This document shows, one piece after another, positions 29,661 to 38,079 of a stretch of 64,000 nt of DNA; the first letter of the stretch is position 1; each line of letters opens with the position of its first letter. Under the pieces are notes generated by a model. The model made no database searches. It was not told the origin of the DNA and saw nothing but the letters and a program-made list of their open reading frames with translations. Source of the DNA: Bordetella sp. BOR01 (lineage in GTDB: Bacteria > Pseudomonadota > Gammaproteobacteria > Burkholderiales > Burkholderiaceae_B); contig NZ_JAHUWT010000004.1 in assembly GCF_019218885.1 (NCBI RefSeq), positions 310,001-374,000 on the forward strand, in the 5' to 3' direction. The position numbers and the translations under genes are program-made.

Positions 29661-30509
29661 ATGCTCAACGGGCAGTTGCCACTGACCGATCTTACTTTCC
29701 CCGCGGCGTGTGCCGCGCGCCTGCCGCGCGCTGTCTGGCTGGCAGGGATGTTCAGCCTGGCACTGCTGGCCGGGTGCTCGGTCACGAAGAACCGCGCCCC
29801 TGTCGTCGACTTGTCGAACCAGCCTGCGGCAACCGCGCAACCGGGCGGTACCTATGTGGTCAAGCCCGGCGACACCCTATACCAGATTGCCCGCGCCAAC
29901 AATGTCGATATCGACAACCTGAAGCGCTTGAACAATATCAGTGACCCCAACCAGCTTGCCGTAGGCCAGGTGCTGAAGCTGTCGGGCACTGCCACCAGTA
30001 CCGCAACGGCCCCCACCACGCCGGCGCCGGCGCCCGCCACCGAGACCAAGCCGATTCCGCTGGGCGAACCCGAAACGCCGGCCGCCACGCCGCCTGCCGA
30101 GACGCCCGCACCAGTTCCCACGCCGCCACGCGCCTCCGATGCCAGCCTGATCAATTGGGGCTGGCCGTCCAGCGGGCCAGTCACGCAAACCTTCAACAGC
30201 AGCACCAAGGGCATCGACATCGGCGGCTCCCTGGGCGATCCGGTCACGGCCGCCGCCGACGGCAAGGTCATGTACAGCGGCAACGGGGTGCGCGGCCTGG
30301 GCAACCTGATCATCATCAACCACCAGAACGGCTTCATTACCGCCTACGCGCACAACCAGACCTTGCTGGTCAAGACCGGCCAGACGGTCAAGCGCGGCAC
30401 CAAGATCGCCGAAGTAGGCCAGACCGACACCACGTCGCCGCGCCTGCACTTCGAGATCCGCCGCCAGGGCACGCCGGTCGACCCGCTGCAGTATCTGCCG
30501 TCGCGATGA
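29661..30509 (+). CDS. nlpD: NlpD-like lipoprotein with LysM and degenerate M23 domain
   Basis: This outer-membrane lipoprotein is expected to activate a cell-separation amidase. The start at ATG 29661 is chosen because AAGGAG sits six bases before it; a TTG at 29640 (overlapping pcm) is the alternative. The lipobox is LLAGC (Cys about residue 37). A LysM domain follows (YVVKPGDTLYQIARANN), then a Pro/Thr/Ala linker and an M23/LytM domain. The first zinc motif HxGxD is lost (KGIDIGG), while the late LHFEIR is kept, as in E. coli NlpD, so it is probably not a hydrolase itself. Confidence 0.92.
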   Translation: MLNGQLPLTDLTFPAACAARLPRAVWLAGMFSLALLAGCSVTKNRAPVVDLSNQPAATAQPGGTYVVKPGDTLYQIARANNVDIDNLKRLNNISDPNQLAVGQVLKLSGTATSTATAPTTPAPAPATETKPIPLGEPETPAATPPAETPAPVPTPPRASDASLINWGWPSSGPVTQTFNSSTKGIDIGGSLGDPVTAAADGKVMYSGNGVRGLGNLIIINHQNGFITAYAHNQTLLVKTGQTVKRGTKIAEVGQTDTTSPRLHFEIRRQGTPVDPLQYLPSR

Positions 30510-31288
30510 CGCCGACGCTGGTTTTCGACCTGGAAACGCTGCCCGACATAGACGGGCTGCGCAAGCTCAACGGCTGGGGGGCCGACGTGCCCGATGCCGA
30601 GGTCGCCGAACGCGCCTTCCAGGCGCGCCGCGAGGCGGTGGGGCACGACTTCCTGCCCCTGCACCTGCAGCGCGTGGCCGTGATCGGTTGCGTATTCCGC
30701 GACGACCAGGGCTTCCGGGTCAAGACGCTGGGCCAACCCGACGACCCCGAGGGCGTGCTGATCAGCGGTTTCTTCAAGACCATCGAGCGCTATACGCCGC
30801 GCCTGGTCAGCTGGAACGGCTCCGGTTTCGACCTGCCCGTATTGCACTATCGCAGCCTGATACATGGCGTGCCGGCACCGCGCTACTGGGACACGGGCGA
30901 CGACGACCGCGAATTCAAGTTCAATAACTATATCGGCCGCTATCACACCCGCCACATCGACCTGATGGACCTGCTGGCCAAGTACAACGGCCGGGCCAAT
31001 GCGCCGCTGGACGAACTGGCCAAGCTCTGCGGCTTTCCCGGCAAGCTGGGCATGGACGGCAGCCAGGTATGGCCCGCATGGCAGCAGGGCAAGGCTGACG
31101 AAGTCCGCGCTTATTGCGAAACCGACGTGGTCAATACCTGGCTGGTGTATTGCCGCTTTCGTTTTCTGCGCGGCGAGCTCGATGCCGCGGCCTACCAGGC
31201 CGAGGTCGACCTGGTGCGCGATACCTTGTCGGCCAGCGAGGCGGCGCACTGGCGCGAATACCTGGCTACCTGGGATGCGGCAGGCTGA
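30506..31288 (+). CDS. PolB-like 3'-5' exonuclease
   Basis: This 260-residue DEDD-type exonuclease is of the predicted PolB exonuclease-like group (PF10108 type). Motif I is VFDLETLPD (D8, E10). The mid motif is around LVSWNGSGFDLPVLHYRS, and motif III is in YCETDVVNTWLVY. There is no polymerase domain. The ATG overlaps the nlpD stop (ATGA), so it is in the surE-pcm-nlpD transcript. It occupies the place where many betaproteobacteria carry rpoS. Its cellular role is not established; DNA or RNA 3' processing is inferred from the family. Confidence 0.88.
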   Translation: MTPTLVFDLETLPDIDGLRKLNGWGADVPDAEVAERAFQARREAVGHDFLPLHLQRVAVIGCVFRDDQGFRVKTLGQPDDPEGVLISGFFKTIERYTPRLVSWNGSGFDLPVLHYRSLIHGVPAPRYWDTGDDDREFKFNNYIGRYHTRHIDLMDLLAKYNGRANAPLDELAKLCGFPGKLGMDGSQVWPAWQQGKADEVRAYCETDVVNTWLVYCRFRFLRGELDAAAYQAEVDLVRDTLSASEAAHWREYLATWDAAG

Positions 31289-31405
31289 ATTGCCCGTCCG
31301 GTCCAGACCCGCAACCGACTGAAATATGGGGCGGGCGCAAGAAACCCACCTGTAACGGGCCCCAGCCCACAATGGTCTCGCGTTCCACTCTTTCAGGAGA
31401 CCACC

Positions 31406-32017
31406 ATGTCCCGTTACGCAATCCGTTCTTCCCTGGCTGCCCTGGGTTTCATCGTGGCCGCCGCCGGCCTGTCTGGCACCGCAATTGCGGCACCCGACAC
31501 CGATACCGATACCGATACCGTGCGGCAGGTGCAGGGCAAGCATCATGACGGCAAGCATGGCCGCCATCACGCCCGCATGAAAATGCACGACGGCTTCTGG
31601 GTTCCTGGGGTCGGCCCGCTGTCCAAGCAGCAGATCGAATCCTTGAAGCTCGATGCCAAGCAACAGGCAGCCTTCGACGAGGCCAAGCAGGCCCAGGGCG
31701 CCTTGCACAAGTCGATGCGCGAGGCTGGCGCCAAGCGGCATGAACTGCTGAACAGCCAACTGACCAACGGCAAGCTCGATCCGCACGCCCTGACCGCCCG
31801 CCAGGACGAAGGCCGCGATCAGTTTCGCCAGCAATCCGAGCAAGTGCGCGGCAAGTGGCTGGCGGCATGGGACAGCCTGAATGATGGCCAGCGCCAGCAA
31901 GTGACCGAACTGGTCAAGGCGCGTCAGGCCAAGATGCAAGAGCGCCACGCCAAGCGGCAGGACCGCCGTGCCGGTAAAGCGGCCCCCGAGGCCAAGCAGG
32001 CGGTACCCGCCAACTGA
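31406..32017 (+). CDS. Spy/CpxP-like periplasmic protein
   Basis: This 203-residue exported protein has a signal peptide (MSRYAIRSSLAALGFIVAAA, cleavage after AIA, about residue 28). The mature N-terminus starts with four Asp-Thr units and a His/Lys-rich stretch (KHHDGKHGRHHARMKMHD). It then has two LTxxQ-like motifs (LSKQQIESLKL and LNDGQRQQV) in long helices, the Spy/CpxP pattern. Such proteins act as stress-induced chaperones or metal-responsive sensors in the periplasm; which applies here is unknown. A strong ribosome site (CAGGAG) precedes the ATG. A terminator follows. Confidence 0.8.
   Translation: MSRYAIRSSLAALGFIVAAAGLSGTAIAAPDTDTDTDTVRQVQGKHHDGKHGRHHARMKMHDGFWVPGVGPLSKQQIESLKLDAKQQAAFDEAKQAQGALHKSMREAGAKRHELLNSQLTNGKLDPHALTARQDEGRDQFRQQSEQVRGKWLAAWDSLNDGQRQQVTELVKARQAKMQERHAKRQDRRAGKAAPEAKQAVPAN
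31496..31519 (+). repeat. Four in-frame GAYACC hexamer repeats
   Basis: Four tandem hexamers code for Asp-Thr four times right after the signal peptide of the Spy-like protein. Slippage would change length by two residues without breaking the frame. Confidence 0.75.
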
Positions 32018-32031
32018 TCCCGGTCCAATCC

Positions 32032-32055
32032 ACGTACGGCAAAGGTGCCGTACGT
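32032..32055. repeat. Perfect inverted repeat after the Spy-like gene
   Basis: ACGTACGGCA and TGCCGTACGT (10-base arms) flank AAGG, 15 bases past the stop. There is no T-run, so it is more likely an mRNA 3'-end stabiliser or the first part of a tandem terminator. Confidence 0.6.
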
Positions 32056-32068
32056 CACACGCTCCACG

Positions 32069-32099
32069 CCGCGCAGCCGCATGCCGCGCGGTTTTTTTT
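32069..32099 (+). terminator. Intrinsic terminator
   Basis: The stem CCGCGC/GCGCGG (32069-32074 and 32086-32091) has an 11-base loop and is followed directly by eight Ts. It ends the Spy-like transcript and insulates the torF promoter. Confidence 0.8.
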
Positions 32100-32111
32100 C
32101 GCCAGTTTGGC

Positions 32112-32126
32112 GCATGGCGTTGGTGC
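32112..32126. promoter_or_regulatory. Second, weaker NtrC-like box
   Basis: GCATGGCGTTGGTGC matches GCACC-N5-GGTGC with two mismatches, both in the left arm. Its centre lies 49 bases from that of the better box downstream, about 126 bases before the predicted start point. Confidence 0.45.
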
Positions 32127-32160
32127 GCTGCGCCGAAACTGTGCCGCTGCGCACTTGCAC

Positions 32161-32175
32161 GCACCGCAGTGGTGC
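32161..32175. promoter_or_regulatory. NtrC-like enhancer box
   Basis: GCACCGCAGTGGTGC is a perfect GCACC-N5-GGTGC palindrome, the core of known NtrC sites such as those ahead of enteric glnA. The centre is about 52 bases upstream of the -24 GG, a usual enhancer distance. Confidence 0.65.
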
Positions 32176-32217
32176 GCGCGGCGGCCCGATGCCACGGCGT
32201 GGCCCGCGCAAGCAGAG

Positions 32218-32235
32218 TTGGCACGAAAGGTGCTT
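32218..32235 (+). promoter_or_regulatory. Sigma-54 (-24/-12) promoter of torF
   Basis: TTGGCACGAAAGGTGCTT matches the RpoN consensus (TTGGCACG-N4-TTGCT) with one mismatch. The invariant GG (32220-32221) and GC (32232-32233) are exactly ten bases apart. Transcription would start near 32245, leaving an 88-base leader. Confidence 0.75.
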
Positions 32236-32332
32236 AAAGAGTAGCGAGCCGGTGTCATTTTCTTGAAAAGAAACCGGCCCCCCGGGTCGGCAGTCCCGCC
32301 GGTACCCGCTCTTTCCGTACAGGATCTGCACC

Positions 32333-33091
32333 ATGAAAAGCACGCTGCTTGCCCTGCCTCTGGCGCTTTGCGCTGGTTTCGCCGCCGTAGCCCCCGCTCA
32401 TGCCGAGCCCACCGACCTGGGTGCAGGTTTTTCGCTCAGCGGCAACGCCGCCATAGTCAGCGACTACCGGTTCCGCGGCTATTCCCAGACGAATTTTCGC
32501 CCCGCCGTGCAAGTGGGTTTCGATCTGGCCCACAGTTCGGGCTTCTACCTGGGCAACTGGAATTCGAACGTATCGGACTACGTCTTTCCCGAAGGCAACC
32601 TGGAAATGGATTTCTACGGCGGCTGGAAAGGCGACCTGGGCCATGGCCTGGGCCTGGATGTCGGCGCGCTGTACTACTACTATCCCGGCTCGTCTTCGCC
32701 CAAGGGCGGCAATTACAACAACACCGATCTGTACGTGGGCCTGAGCTACGAGAACTATTCGTTGAAGTACTCGTATACGCCCAGCGACTTCTTCAGCACT
32801 CCGGACAGCAAGGGCACCTGGTACCTGGACGGCACCGCCAATTTCGACCTGGGCGACGGCTGGGGGCTGGTGGCCCACCTGGGCTATCAGAAGCTCAAGA
32901 AGCAGGTCGACATGGACGGCGATTCCATCGGCCATTACGTGGATTACAAATTGGGCGTCACCAAGGACCTGAACGGCTGGGTACTGGGCCTGGCTGCCGT
33001 GGGCGCCACCGAAGACAACTGGTTGCCCACCAAGAATGGCCATCCGTCGGGCCGGCTGGGCGCTGTATTCTCGGTGGCCCGGTCGTTCTAG
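32333..33091 (+). CDS. TorF-family putative porin
   Basis: This 252-residue outer-membrane protein has a signal peptide ([20 protein letters not shown], cleavage after AHA near 24). The mature part is made of amphipathic beta strands with many Tyr, Gly and Asp. The TIGR02001-type segments are visible: [40 protein letters not shown] and [14 protein letters not shown]. The protein ends in a terminal Phe (VARSF), as porins do. In betaproteobacteria relatives are often found beside glnK-amtB; here the gene stands alone, but its sigma-54/NtrC control region supports a nitrogen-limitation role (inference). A short GC hairpin follows the stop. Confidence 0.85.
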   Translation: MKSTLLALPLALCAGFAAVAPAHAEPTDLGAGFSLSGNAAIVSDYRFRGYSQTNFRPAVQVGFDLAHSSGFYLGNWNSNVSDYVFPEGNLEMDFYGGWKGDLGHGLGLDVGALYYYYPGSSSPKGGNYNNTDLYVGLSYENYSLKYSYTPSDFFSTPDSKGTWYLDGTANFDLGDGWGLVAHLGYQKLKKQVDMDGDSIGHYVDYKLGVTKDLNGWVLGLAAVGATEDNWLPTKNGHPSGRLGAVFSVARSF

Positions 33092-33108
33092 GCCGGCCGC
33101 CGCCGGCC
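33092..33108 (+). other. GC stem-loop at the torF 3' end
   Basis: GCCGGC and GCCGGC-complementary arms (GGCCGGC/GCCGGCC, sharing the last stop base) surround CGCC, directly at the torF stop. There is no T-run; it may protect the mRNA end or cause weak termination. Confidence 0.4.
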
Positions 33109-33179
33109 AGGGCGCGGCATGTTTCGGCTTCCTCTTTTACAATGCCCGGTTGCCTGTATCAGCCTGGATTGCACAAGAG

Positions 33180-34553
33180 ATGGCCGAAGTACTCAATATC
33201 GAATCCCTGGACCTCGAAGCCCGGGGAATCGCCCGCCGAGACGGCAAGGTCGTGTTCGTCGAGGGCGCGCTGCCCACCGAGCGCGTCACGGCGCATACCG
33301 TGCGGCGCAAGCCCTCGTATGAAATCGCCCGCGTCGAAGAAGTCTTGCGTCCGTCGGTCTTGCGGGTGACGCCGCGCTGCCCGCATTTCGGCGTGTGCGG
33401 CGGCTGTGCCATGCAGCACCTGGAACCCAGCGCCCAGGTGGCGATCAAGCAGCGGGCGCTCGAAGATACGTTCTGGCATGTCGGCAAGATCCGGCCCCAG
33501 CGCATCCTGCCGCCGTTGCACGGCCCCACGTGGGGGTATCGCTACCGGGCGCGCCTGTCGGTGCGCGTGGTGCCCAAGAAGGGCGGGGTGCTGGTGGGTT
33601 TTCACGAACGCAAGAGCAGCTACGTGGCCGACATGCGCGAATGCCACGTGCTGCCCCCGCATGTCAGCCGCATGCTGATGCCGTTGCGTGCCCTGATCGC
33701 GTCGATGTCGGCGCCCAGCCGCATGCCGCAGATCGAGGTCGCGCTGGGCGACAACACCACCGTGCTGGTGCTGCGCCATCTCGAGCCCCTGGCCGATGGC
33801 GACCTGGCGCTGCTGCGGCAGTTCGCCAGCGAGCATGGCGTGCAATGGTGGCTGCAGTCCAAAGGGCCCGATACCGTGCATCCGCTCGAGCCCGAGCACG
33901 CGGACACGCTGTCCTACACCATGCCCGAGTTCGGCCTGCGCATGCCTTACCGACCCACCGACTTCACCCAGGTCAACCATGCCATCAACCGGGCCATGGT
34001 GTCGCGCGCGCTGATGCTGCTGGACGTGCAGCCCGAAGATCGCGTGGCCGATCTGTTCTGCGGACTTGGGAACTTCACCTTGCCGTTGGCCACGCGCGGG
34101 CGCGAGGCGGTCGGCGTCGAGGGCAGCAAGGCGCTGACCGATCGTGCCCTGGTCGCGGCCGAGCGCCACGGCCTGGCCGCGCGCACCAGTTTCGCCACGC
34201 TGAACCTGTTCGACATCGATGTCGACTGGCTGCGCGGCCTGGGCCATTTCGACCGCATGCTGATCGACCCGCCGCGCGAGGGCGCGCATGCGGTCGCGCG
34301 GGCGCTGGCCCTGCTGGCCCCGCATGAGCGGCCGCGACGCATCGTCTACGTGTCCTGTAACCCCGCCACGCTGGCGCGCGATGCCGCCATCATGGCGCAC
34401 GAGGGGGGCTACGTCCTCAAGAGCGCGGGGGTGATCAACATGTTCCCGCATACTGGCCACGTGGAGTCGATCGCGGTGTTCGAGTCCCTGCCCGCCGAGG
34501 AAGTCCTGGTCGCCCAGGAGCAAGCCCGGCAGGCGGAAGAGGTGGCTGCGTAA
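33180..34553 (+). CDS. rlmD: 23S rRNA (uracil-1939-C5)-methyltransferase RlmD
   Basis: This SAM-dependent methyltransferase of the TrmA/RumA class is 457 residues from ATG 33180. It has an N-terminal TRAM domain (about 1-60), iron-sulfur cysteines C67, C73 and C76 ([11 protein letters not shown]) with a later Cys in MRECHVL, the SAM site in [14 protein letters not shown] and the catalytic Cys in [13 protein letters not shown]. The upstream in-frame 48 codons are not TRAM-like and are excluded. A TACAAT -10 candidate lies at 33138-33143. The gene is convergent with the hydrolase at 34560, six bases apart. Confidence 0.95.
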   Translation: MAEVLNIESLDLEARGIARRDGKVVFVEGALPTERVTAHTVRRKPSYEIARVEEVLRPSVLRVTPRCPHFGVCGGCAMQHLEPSAQVAIKQRALEDTFWHVGKIRPQRILPPLHGPTWGYRYRARLSVRVVPKKGGVLVGFHERKSSYVADMRECHVLPPHVSRMLMPLRALIASMSAPSRMPQIEVALGDNTTVLVLRHLEPLADGDLALLRQFASEHGVQWWLQSKGPDTVHPLEPEHADTLSYTMPEFGLRMPYRPTDFTQVNHAINRAMVSRALMLLDVQPEDRVADLFCGLGNFTLPLATRGREAVGVEGSKALTDRALVAAERHGLAARTSFATLNLFDIDVDWLRGLGHFDRMLIDPPREGAHAVARALALLAPHERPRRIVYVSCNPATLARDAAIMAHEGGYVLKSAGVINMFPHTGHVESIAVFESLPAEEVLVAQEQARQAEEVAA

Positions 34554-34559
34554 CGGCGG

Positions 34560-35438
34560 CTACCTGACCTTCAATGCCTCGCCTGTTGCGCGGGCATCCC
34601 GGGCTGGCCATCGGCCGGCCTCGACCTGGGCGATGAAATCCAGCACCGCGCGATTGAATGCGCCGGGCTCTTCCAGGTTGATGGTATGCCCAGTCTTGGG
34701 CAACACCAGCAGGCCGCTGGCCGGCAATGCGCGCTTCAGGAACAGCGAGGCCATCAGGCTATGGTCGTCTTCGTCTCCCGCGACGATCAGGGCGGGCACC
34801 TGCAGGGTGCGCAGGGTGTCGGCCATGGTGTCCAGGGCTGGCCGCCGTGCCTGTACGCCGCGCAGGGTCAGCGCCGAGCCCAGGGCATCGTGCGCCGCCA
34901 GGGCGGTGGCGAATTCGTGCCAGCCGCGCGGATCCTTGTTCTGGTACTGCACACGGGCGGCGCTTTCAGCGTAGACCGGGCCGTAGGCGGCACTGCCCAG
35001 TTGCTCGAACTGGTCGGCGGCGTCCCGCGACACTTGCTGGAATGCGGGGCGGTCGGCGGCCATTGCGCCGTAGCCGGCTCCGGCTATCGTCAATGAGCGC
35101 GCGCGGGCAGGGTACGCCAGCCCGAAGTGCAGGGCATTGAAGCCCCCCATCGACAAGCCCACGATATGCGCGCTGTCGATGCCCGCGGCATCCATGACCG
35201 TGGCCAGGTCGCGTACGGCCCGATCTTGGGAATACGCGGCAGGGTCGGCCGGCACGTCCGATGGAGGATAGCCGCGCGCCGCGAAGGCAACGCAGCGGTG
35301 GCGCCGCGCGCAGGCGCGCAGTTGCGGTTCCCAACTGCGGTGGTCGCCGGCAAATTCGTGGACGAACACCACCGGAATACCGGCGCCCACGCTTTCATAA
35401 TGCAGCTTGACGCCGTCGTCGGTGGACGCGAAAGGCAT
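34560..35438 (-). CDS. Alpha/beta hydrolase
   Basis: This 292-residue hydrolase starts at ATG 35438 (GGAG eight bases before; MPFASTDDGVKLHYESVG). The nucleophile elbow is GLSMGG (S96), the oxyanion region VVFVHEFAGDHRSW (about 23-36), and the late acid and histidine are in VAGDEDDHS and KTGHTINLEEP. It resembles enol-lactonase and carboxylesterase branches of the fold. It is the last gene of the minus-strand catabolic cluster, 62 bases after the PuuE-like gene. It could hydrolyse a lactone, ester or C-C bond in the pathway; the substrate is unknown. Confidence 0.87.
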   Translation of the reverse strand: MPFASTDDGVKLHYESVGAGIPVVFVHEFAGDHRSWEPQLRACARRHRCVAFAARGYPPSDVPADPAAYSQDRAVRDLATVMDAAGIDSAHIVGLSMGGFNALHFGLAYPARARSLTIAGAGYGAMAADRPAFQQVSRDAADQFEQLGSAAYGPVYAESAARVQYQNKDPRGWHEFATALAAHDALGSALTLRGVQARRPALDTMADTLRTLQVPALIVAGDEDDHSLMASLFLKRALPASGLLVLPKTGHTINLEEPGAFNRAVLDFIAQVEAGRWPARDARATGEALKVR

Positions 35439-35500
35439 GGCAGTTTCTCCTTGCATGGCCCGGCCTCGTGCCGGACGGGACCGGGCAGGGCCGGGCAGGT

Positions 35501-36379
35501 TCAGGGGGAGGGCGCGGGATACTGGGACTTGAACCAGTCGGCGATCTGGCCGCCAGTCATGAACACGACGTCGGGATGCCCGGCCAGAAGGTCCAGCATC
35601 TGCTCGAAGTAGCCGAAACGATGGGGCACGCCCATCAGGTGCGGGTGCAGGCCCAGTGCCAGCACCCGCGGCCAGCGGCGCGCTTCGCGCTCGAACAGTT
35701 CCAGGGTGCGCTGCAGGCGCAGCAGGAATTCCGCCGACGAGTGCTTCTCCACGGCATAGATCACCGAATCGTTCAGCTCCAGGTTGTACGGCATCTGGAT
35801 CAAGCTGCCCTGCTTGACGCGCATCCAGTTGGGCAGGTCGTCGACTACCCAGTCGCACACGTATTCGACGCCGGCGGCAGCCAGCAGGTCCGGCGTATCG
35901 GCGGTTTCGCGCAGGCCGGGGCTGAGCCACCCGCGTGGCAAGGTGCCGGTGAAGGCACGCAGTTTTTCCAGGCACTGCATGATCAGCTCGCGTTCGCCCG
36001 ATCCCGCGTCCAGCGATTGCTGGTGCATGCCATGCCCGATGAATTCCCAGCTTGCCTTGAGCATGGCTTCGGCGGCGCGAGGGTAGGCATCGATGACGCT
36101 GGCGTTGCAGCTGGTCGAGGCGGGCAGCCCGCGCGCCGAGATGGCCTGCAGCATGCGCGCCAGCCCGGCGCGCATGCCGTAGTCGGCCCAGCTGAAGTTG
36201 GGCACGTCGGGCACGGTTTCCTTGCCGTGCGGCGGCGTGATGATGGCGCGTGGCATGGGCTGGTCGAATCGCCAGTTCTCGACATTTACCACCAGGTGCA
36301 CCATGATGCGGCCGCCGTCGGGCGCAGCACACGGGCCGCGATCGTCGGGAAACGCATGCGGAATGCGGGGGTTGGACAT
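35501..36379 (-). CDS. PuuE/cyclic-imidase-like member of the polysaccharide deacetylase superfamily
   Basis: This 292-residue protein has the NodB-type fold pattern of the allantoinase PuuE and cyclic imide hydrolase branch rather than of true sugar deacetylases. The usual Asp-Asp metal pair is replaced by NVENW (E34), while FSWADYGMRAGLARML (63-78) and GHGMHQ (H116, H119) match the cyclic-amidohydrolase pattern. The ending has LHPHLMG and a final GQIADWF. Ring opening of a cyclic amide or imide is the most likely chemistry (inference from family plus the amidase and CoA-enzyme neighbours). It follows the ABC ATPase by 24 bases. Confidence 0.75.
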   Translation of the reverse strand: MSNPRIPHAFPDDRGPCAAPDGGRIMVHLVVNVENWRFDQPMPRAIITPPHGKETVPDVPNFSWADYGMRAGLARMLQAISARGLPASTSCNASVIDAYPRAAEAMLKASWEFIGHGMHQQSLDAGSGERELIMQCLEKLRAFTGTLPRGWLSPGLRETADTPDLLAAAGVEYVCDWVVDDLPNWMRVKQGSLIQMPYNLELNDSVIYAVEKHSSAEFLLRLQRTLELFEREARRWPRVLALGLHPHLMGVPHRFGYFEQMLDLLAGHPDVVFMTGGQIADWFKSQYPAPSP

Positions 36380-36403
36380 GGCTGGCTCCGGAGTGGGGGC
36401 GGG

Positions 36404-37153
36404 TCAGTGCCGCATCTGTTTGAGAATGTCGCGTTTGAGCGTGTTGAATACTTCGCCGGTGATCAGGTCCAGCGAGCGAGGCCGTTCTATCGGTACCGGG
36501 ATGCGGGTGGCGATGCGCCCCGGGCGCGCCGACATCACGTAGATGGTATCGGCGAGCAGGATGGCCTCGTCGATGTCGTGCGTAACGAATATGACGGTCG
36601 TGCGCAGGTTCTGCCATACCGACAGCAGCAGTTCCTGCATGGTCAGGCGCGTCTGCGCATCCAGCGCGCCGAAAGGCTCGTCCATCAGCAGCACCTTCGA
36701 ACCCAGCGTCAGCACCCGTGCGATGCCCACGCGCTGGCGCATGCCGCCGGAAAGCTGCACCGGCAAGTGCTGCTTGAATGCCGACAGGCCGGTGATTTCC
36801 AGCATTTCGTCGGCGCGCGCGCTGTATTCGCTTTTCGACTGGCCGGCGATCTTGGGCCCGAACACCACGTTTTCCCAGACATTCAGCCAGGGAAACAGCG
36901 CGGCTTCCTGGAAGACCACCCCGCGTTCAGGGCCCGGCCGCTCGATGTCGCTGCCACCGACCTGCAGTTGGCCGGCAGAGGGCGCCTCGAAGCCCGCAAC
37001 CAGGTTCAGCAGCGTCGATTTGCCGCAGCCCGAAGGTCCGAGCAAGGCGATGAACTCTCCCTGGGCGACCTGCAGGTCGATGCCATCCAGCGCATGGACA
37101 GGCGCGGCGCCTGGATAGGTCTTGCTGAGTTGCGAAATAGAAATGTGCGACAT
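36404..37153 (-). CDS. ABC transporter ATP-binding protein (SsuB/TauB type), second importer
   Basis: This 249-residue ATPase has Walker A GPSGCGKST (39-47), Q-loop VVFQEAALFPWL, signature LSGGMRQRVGIARV, Walker B LLMDEPFGALD and switch His in IFVTHDIDEAI. It is of the same nitrate/sulfonate/taurine class as the protein at 18892 but clearly a separate paralogue. It lies seven bases after the permease gene in the minus-strand cluster, so it powers uptake of the compound that the cluster degrades (inference). Confidence 0.92.
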   Translation of the reverse strand: MSHISISQLSKTYPGAAPVHALDGIDLQVAQGEFIALLGPSGCGKSTLLNLVAGFEAPSAGQLQVGGSDIERPGPERGVVFQEAALFPWLNVWENVVFGPKIAGQSKSEYSARADEMLEITGLSAFKQHLPVQLSGGMRQRVGIARVLTLGSKVLLMDEPFGALDAQTRLTMQELLLSVWQNLRTTVIFVTHDIDEAILLADTIYVMSARPGRIATRIPVPIERPRSLDLITGEVFNTLKRDILKQMRH

Positions 37154-37160
37154 GCCGACC

Positions 37161-38024
37161 TCAATGATTCTGCAGGATGCGCCATGCCAGGACGCGATAT
37201 TCGATGGCGACGATCAGGCGGTCGCTCAGGAAACCCATCAGGCCGATGGACACCATGTCGGCCAGCACGATATCCATGCGGCCCACGTAGTAGGCATCCC
37301 ACAGTACGTATCCCAGGCCGGATTTCACGGCAACCATCTCGGACACGATCACCGCTGTCCAGGAAATGCCCAGCCCGATGCGCAGGCCGGTGAATATCGA
37401 TGGCATCGCCGCAGGCAGCACGACGCGGCGCAGCAGCTGTGGCGACGAGGCGCCCATCATGCTGGCTGCGCGCACCAGGTTGCGGTCTACGTCGCGCGCA
37501 CCTTGCGTGGTGTTGACCACGATGGCGTAGAAACCGCCAAGAAAGATCAGGAAAATCGAACCCATGTCGCGGATCCCGAACAAGGCGATCGAAAAGGGCA
37601 GCCAGGCGGTGATGGGAATCGGGCGCAGCCCCTGGATAAGCGGATCCATCAGTTGCGAGGTCAGCCGGCTCCAGCCGATGGCCAGCCCCAGGGGAATGCC
37701 CAGCGCCATCGCCAGGGCAAATCCCTGTGCCACGCGCAGCGACGAATATTGCACATTGGCCAGCCAGGTGCCCTGGTAGGGATTGAGGCCCATGCCCGGG
37801 TTGCCGAATATCCAGGCATACCAGGCGCGGGCGACTTGCATGGGCGTGGGCACCACGCCCGCCATGGCATCGGACTGCCCGACCAGTTGCCACACGATCA
37901 GGATCAATGCGGGCACGACCAGTCCCAGGCCGGCCCGCCGCAATGCCCGCGTGCCCCGCGCCGGGCCAGGTTGGCGTCCGCGCATCGTGGCCGGCTGCTT
38001 CAATGTGGATGAATTCACCTGCAT
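37161..38024 (-). CDS. ABC transporter permease (SsuC/TauC type), second importer
   Basis: This 287-residue membrane protein has about six helices, with a 30-residue Gly/Arg/Pro-rich cytoplasmic lead before the first helix (LGLVVPALILIVWQLVG). The EAA-loop region is VRAASMMGASSPQLLRRVVLPAAMPSIFTGL. There is a 55-base gap to the binding-protein gene upstream and seven bases to the ATPase gene. It pairs with those two as an importer of the taurine/sulfonate/nitrate class; compounds moved by this class include aromatic and heterocyclic acids, so the substrate stays open. Confidence 0.9.
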   Translation of the reverse strand: MQVNSSTLKQPATMRGRQPGPARGTRALRRAGLGLVVPALILIVWQLVGQSDAMAGVVPTPMQVARAWYAWIFGNPGMGLNPYQGTWLANVQYSSLRVAQGFALAMALGIPLGLAIGWSRLTSQLMDPLIQGLRPIPITAWLPFSIALFGIRDMGSIFLIFLGGFYAIVVNTTQGARDVDRNLVRAASMMGASSPQLLRRVVLPAAMPSIFTGLRIGLGISWTAVIVSEMVAVKSGLGYVLWDAYYVGRMDIVLADMVSIGLMGFLSDRLIVAIEYRVLAWRILQNH

Positions 38025-38079
38025 CTCCTTGGGCGGACAGCGCGCTTCCCCCGGAATGGCGCTGCCTCGCGCGGCCGTC

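Larger units (their letters stand above)
32018..32332 (+). other. Intergenic region between the Spy-like gene and torF
   Basis: These 315 bases hold, in order, a perfect hairpin (32032-32055), an intrinsic terminator (32069-32099), two NtrC-like boxes (32112-32126 and 32161-32175) and a sigma-54 promoter (32218-32235). No coding capacity is evident. Confidence 0.7.

Noticed and set aside
34560-36617. Single 685-codon frame read as one fused protein
   Set aside because: The hydrolase begins at its own ATG 35438 with a ribosome site, and the upstream part is antisense-like Arg/His-rich filler overlapping the PuuE-like gene in another frame.
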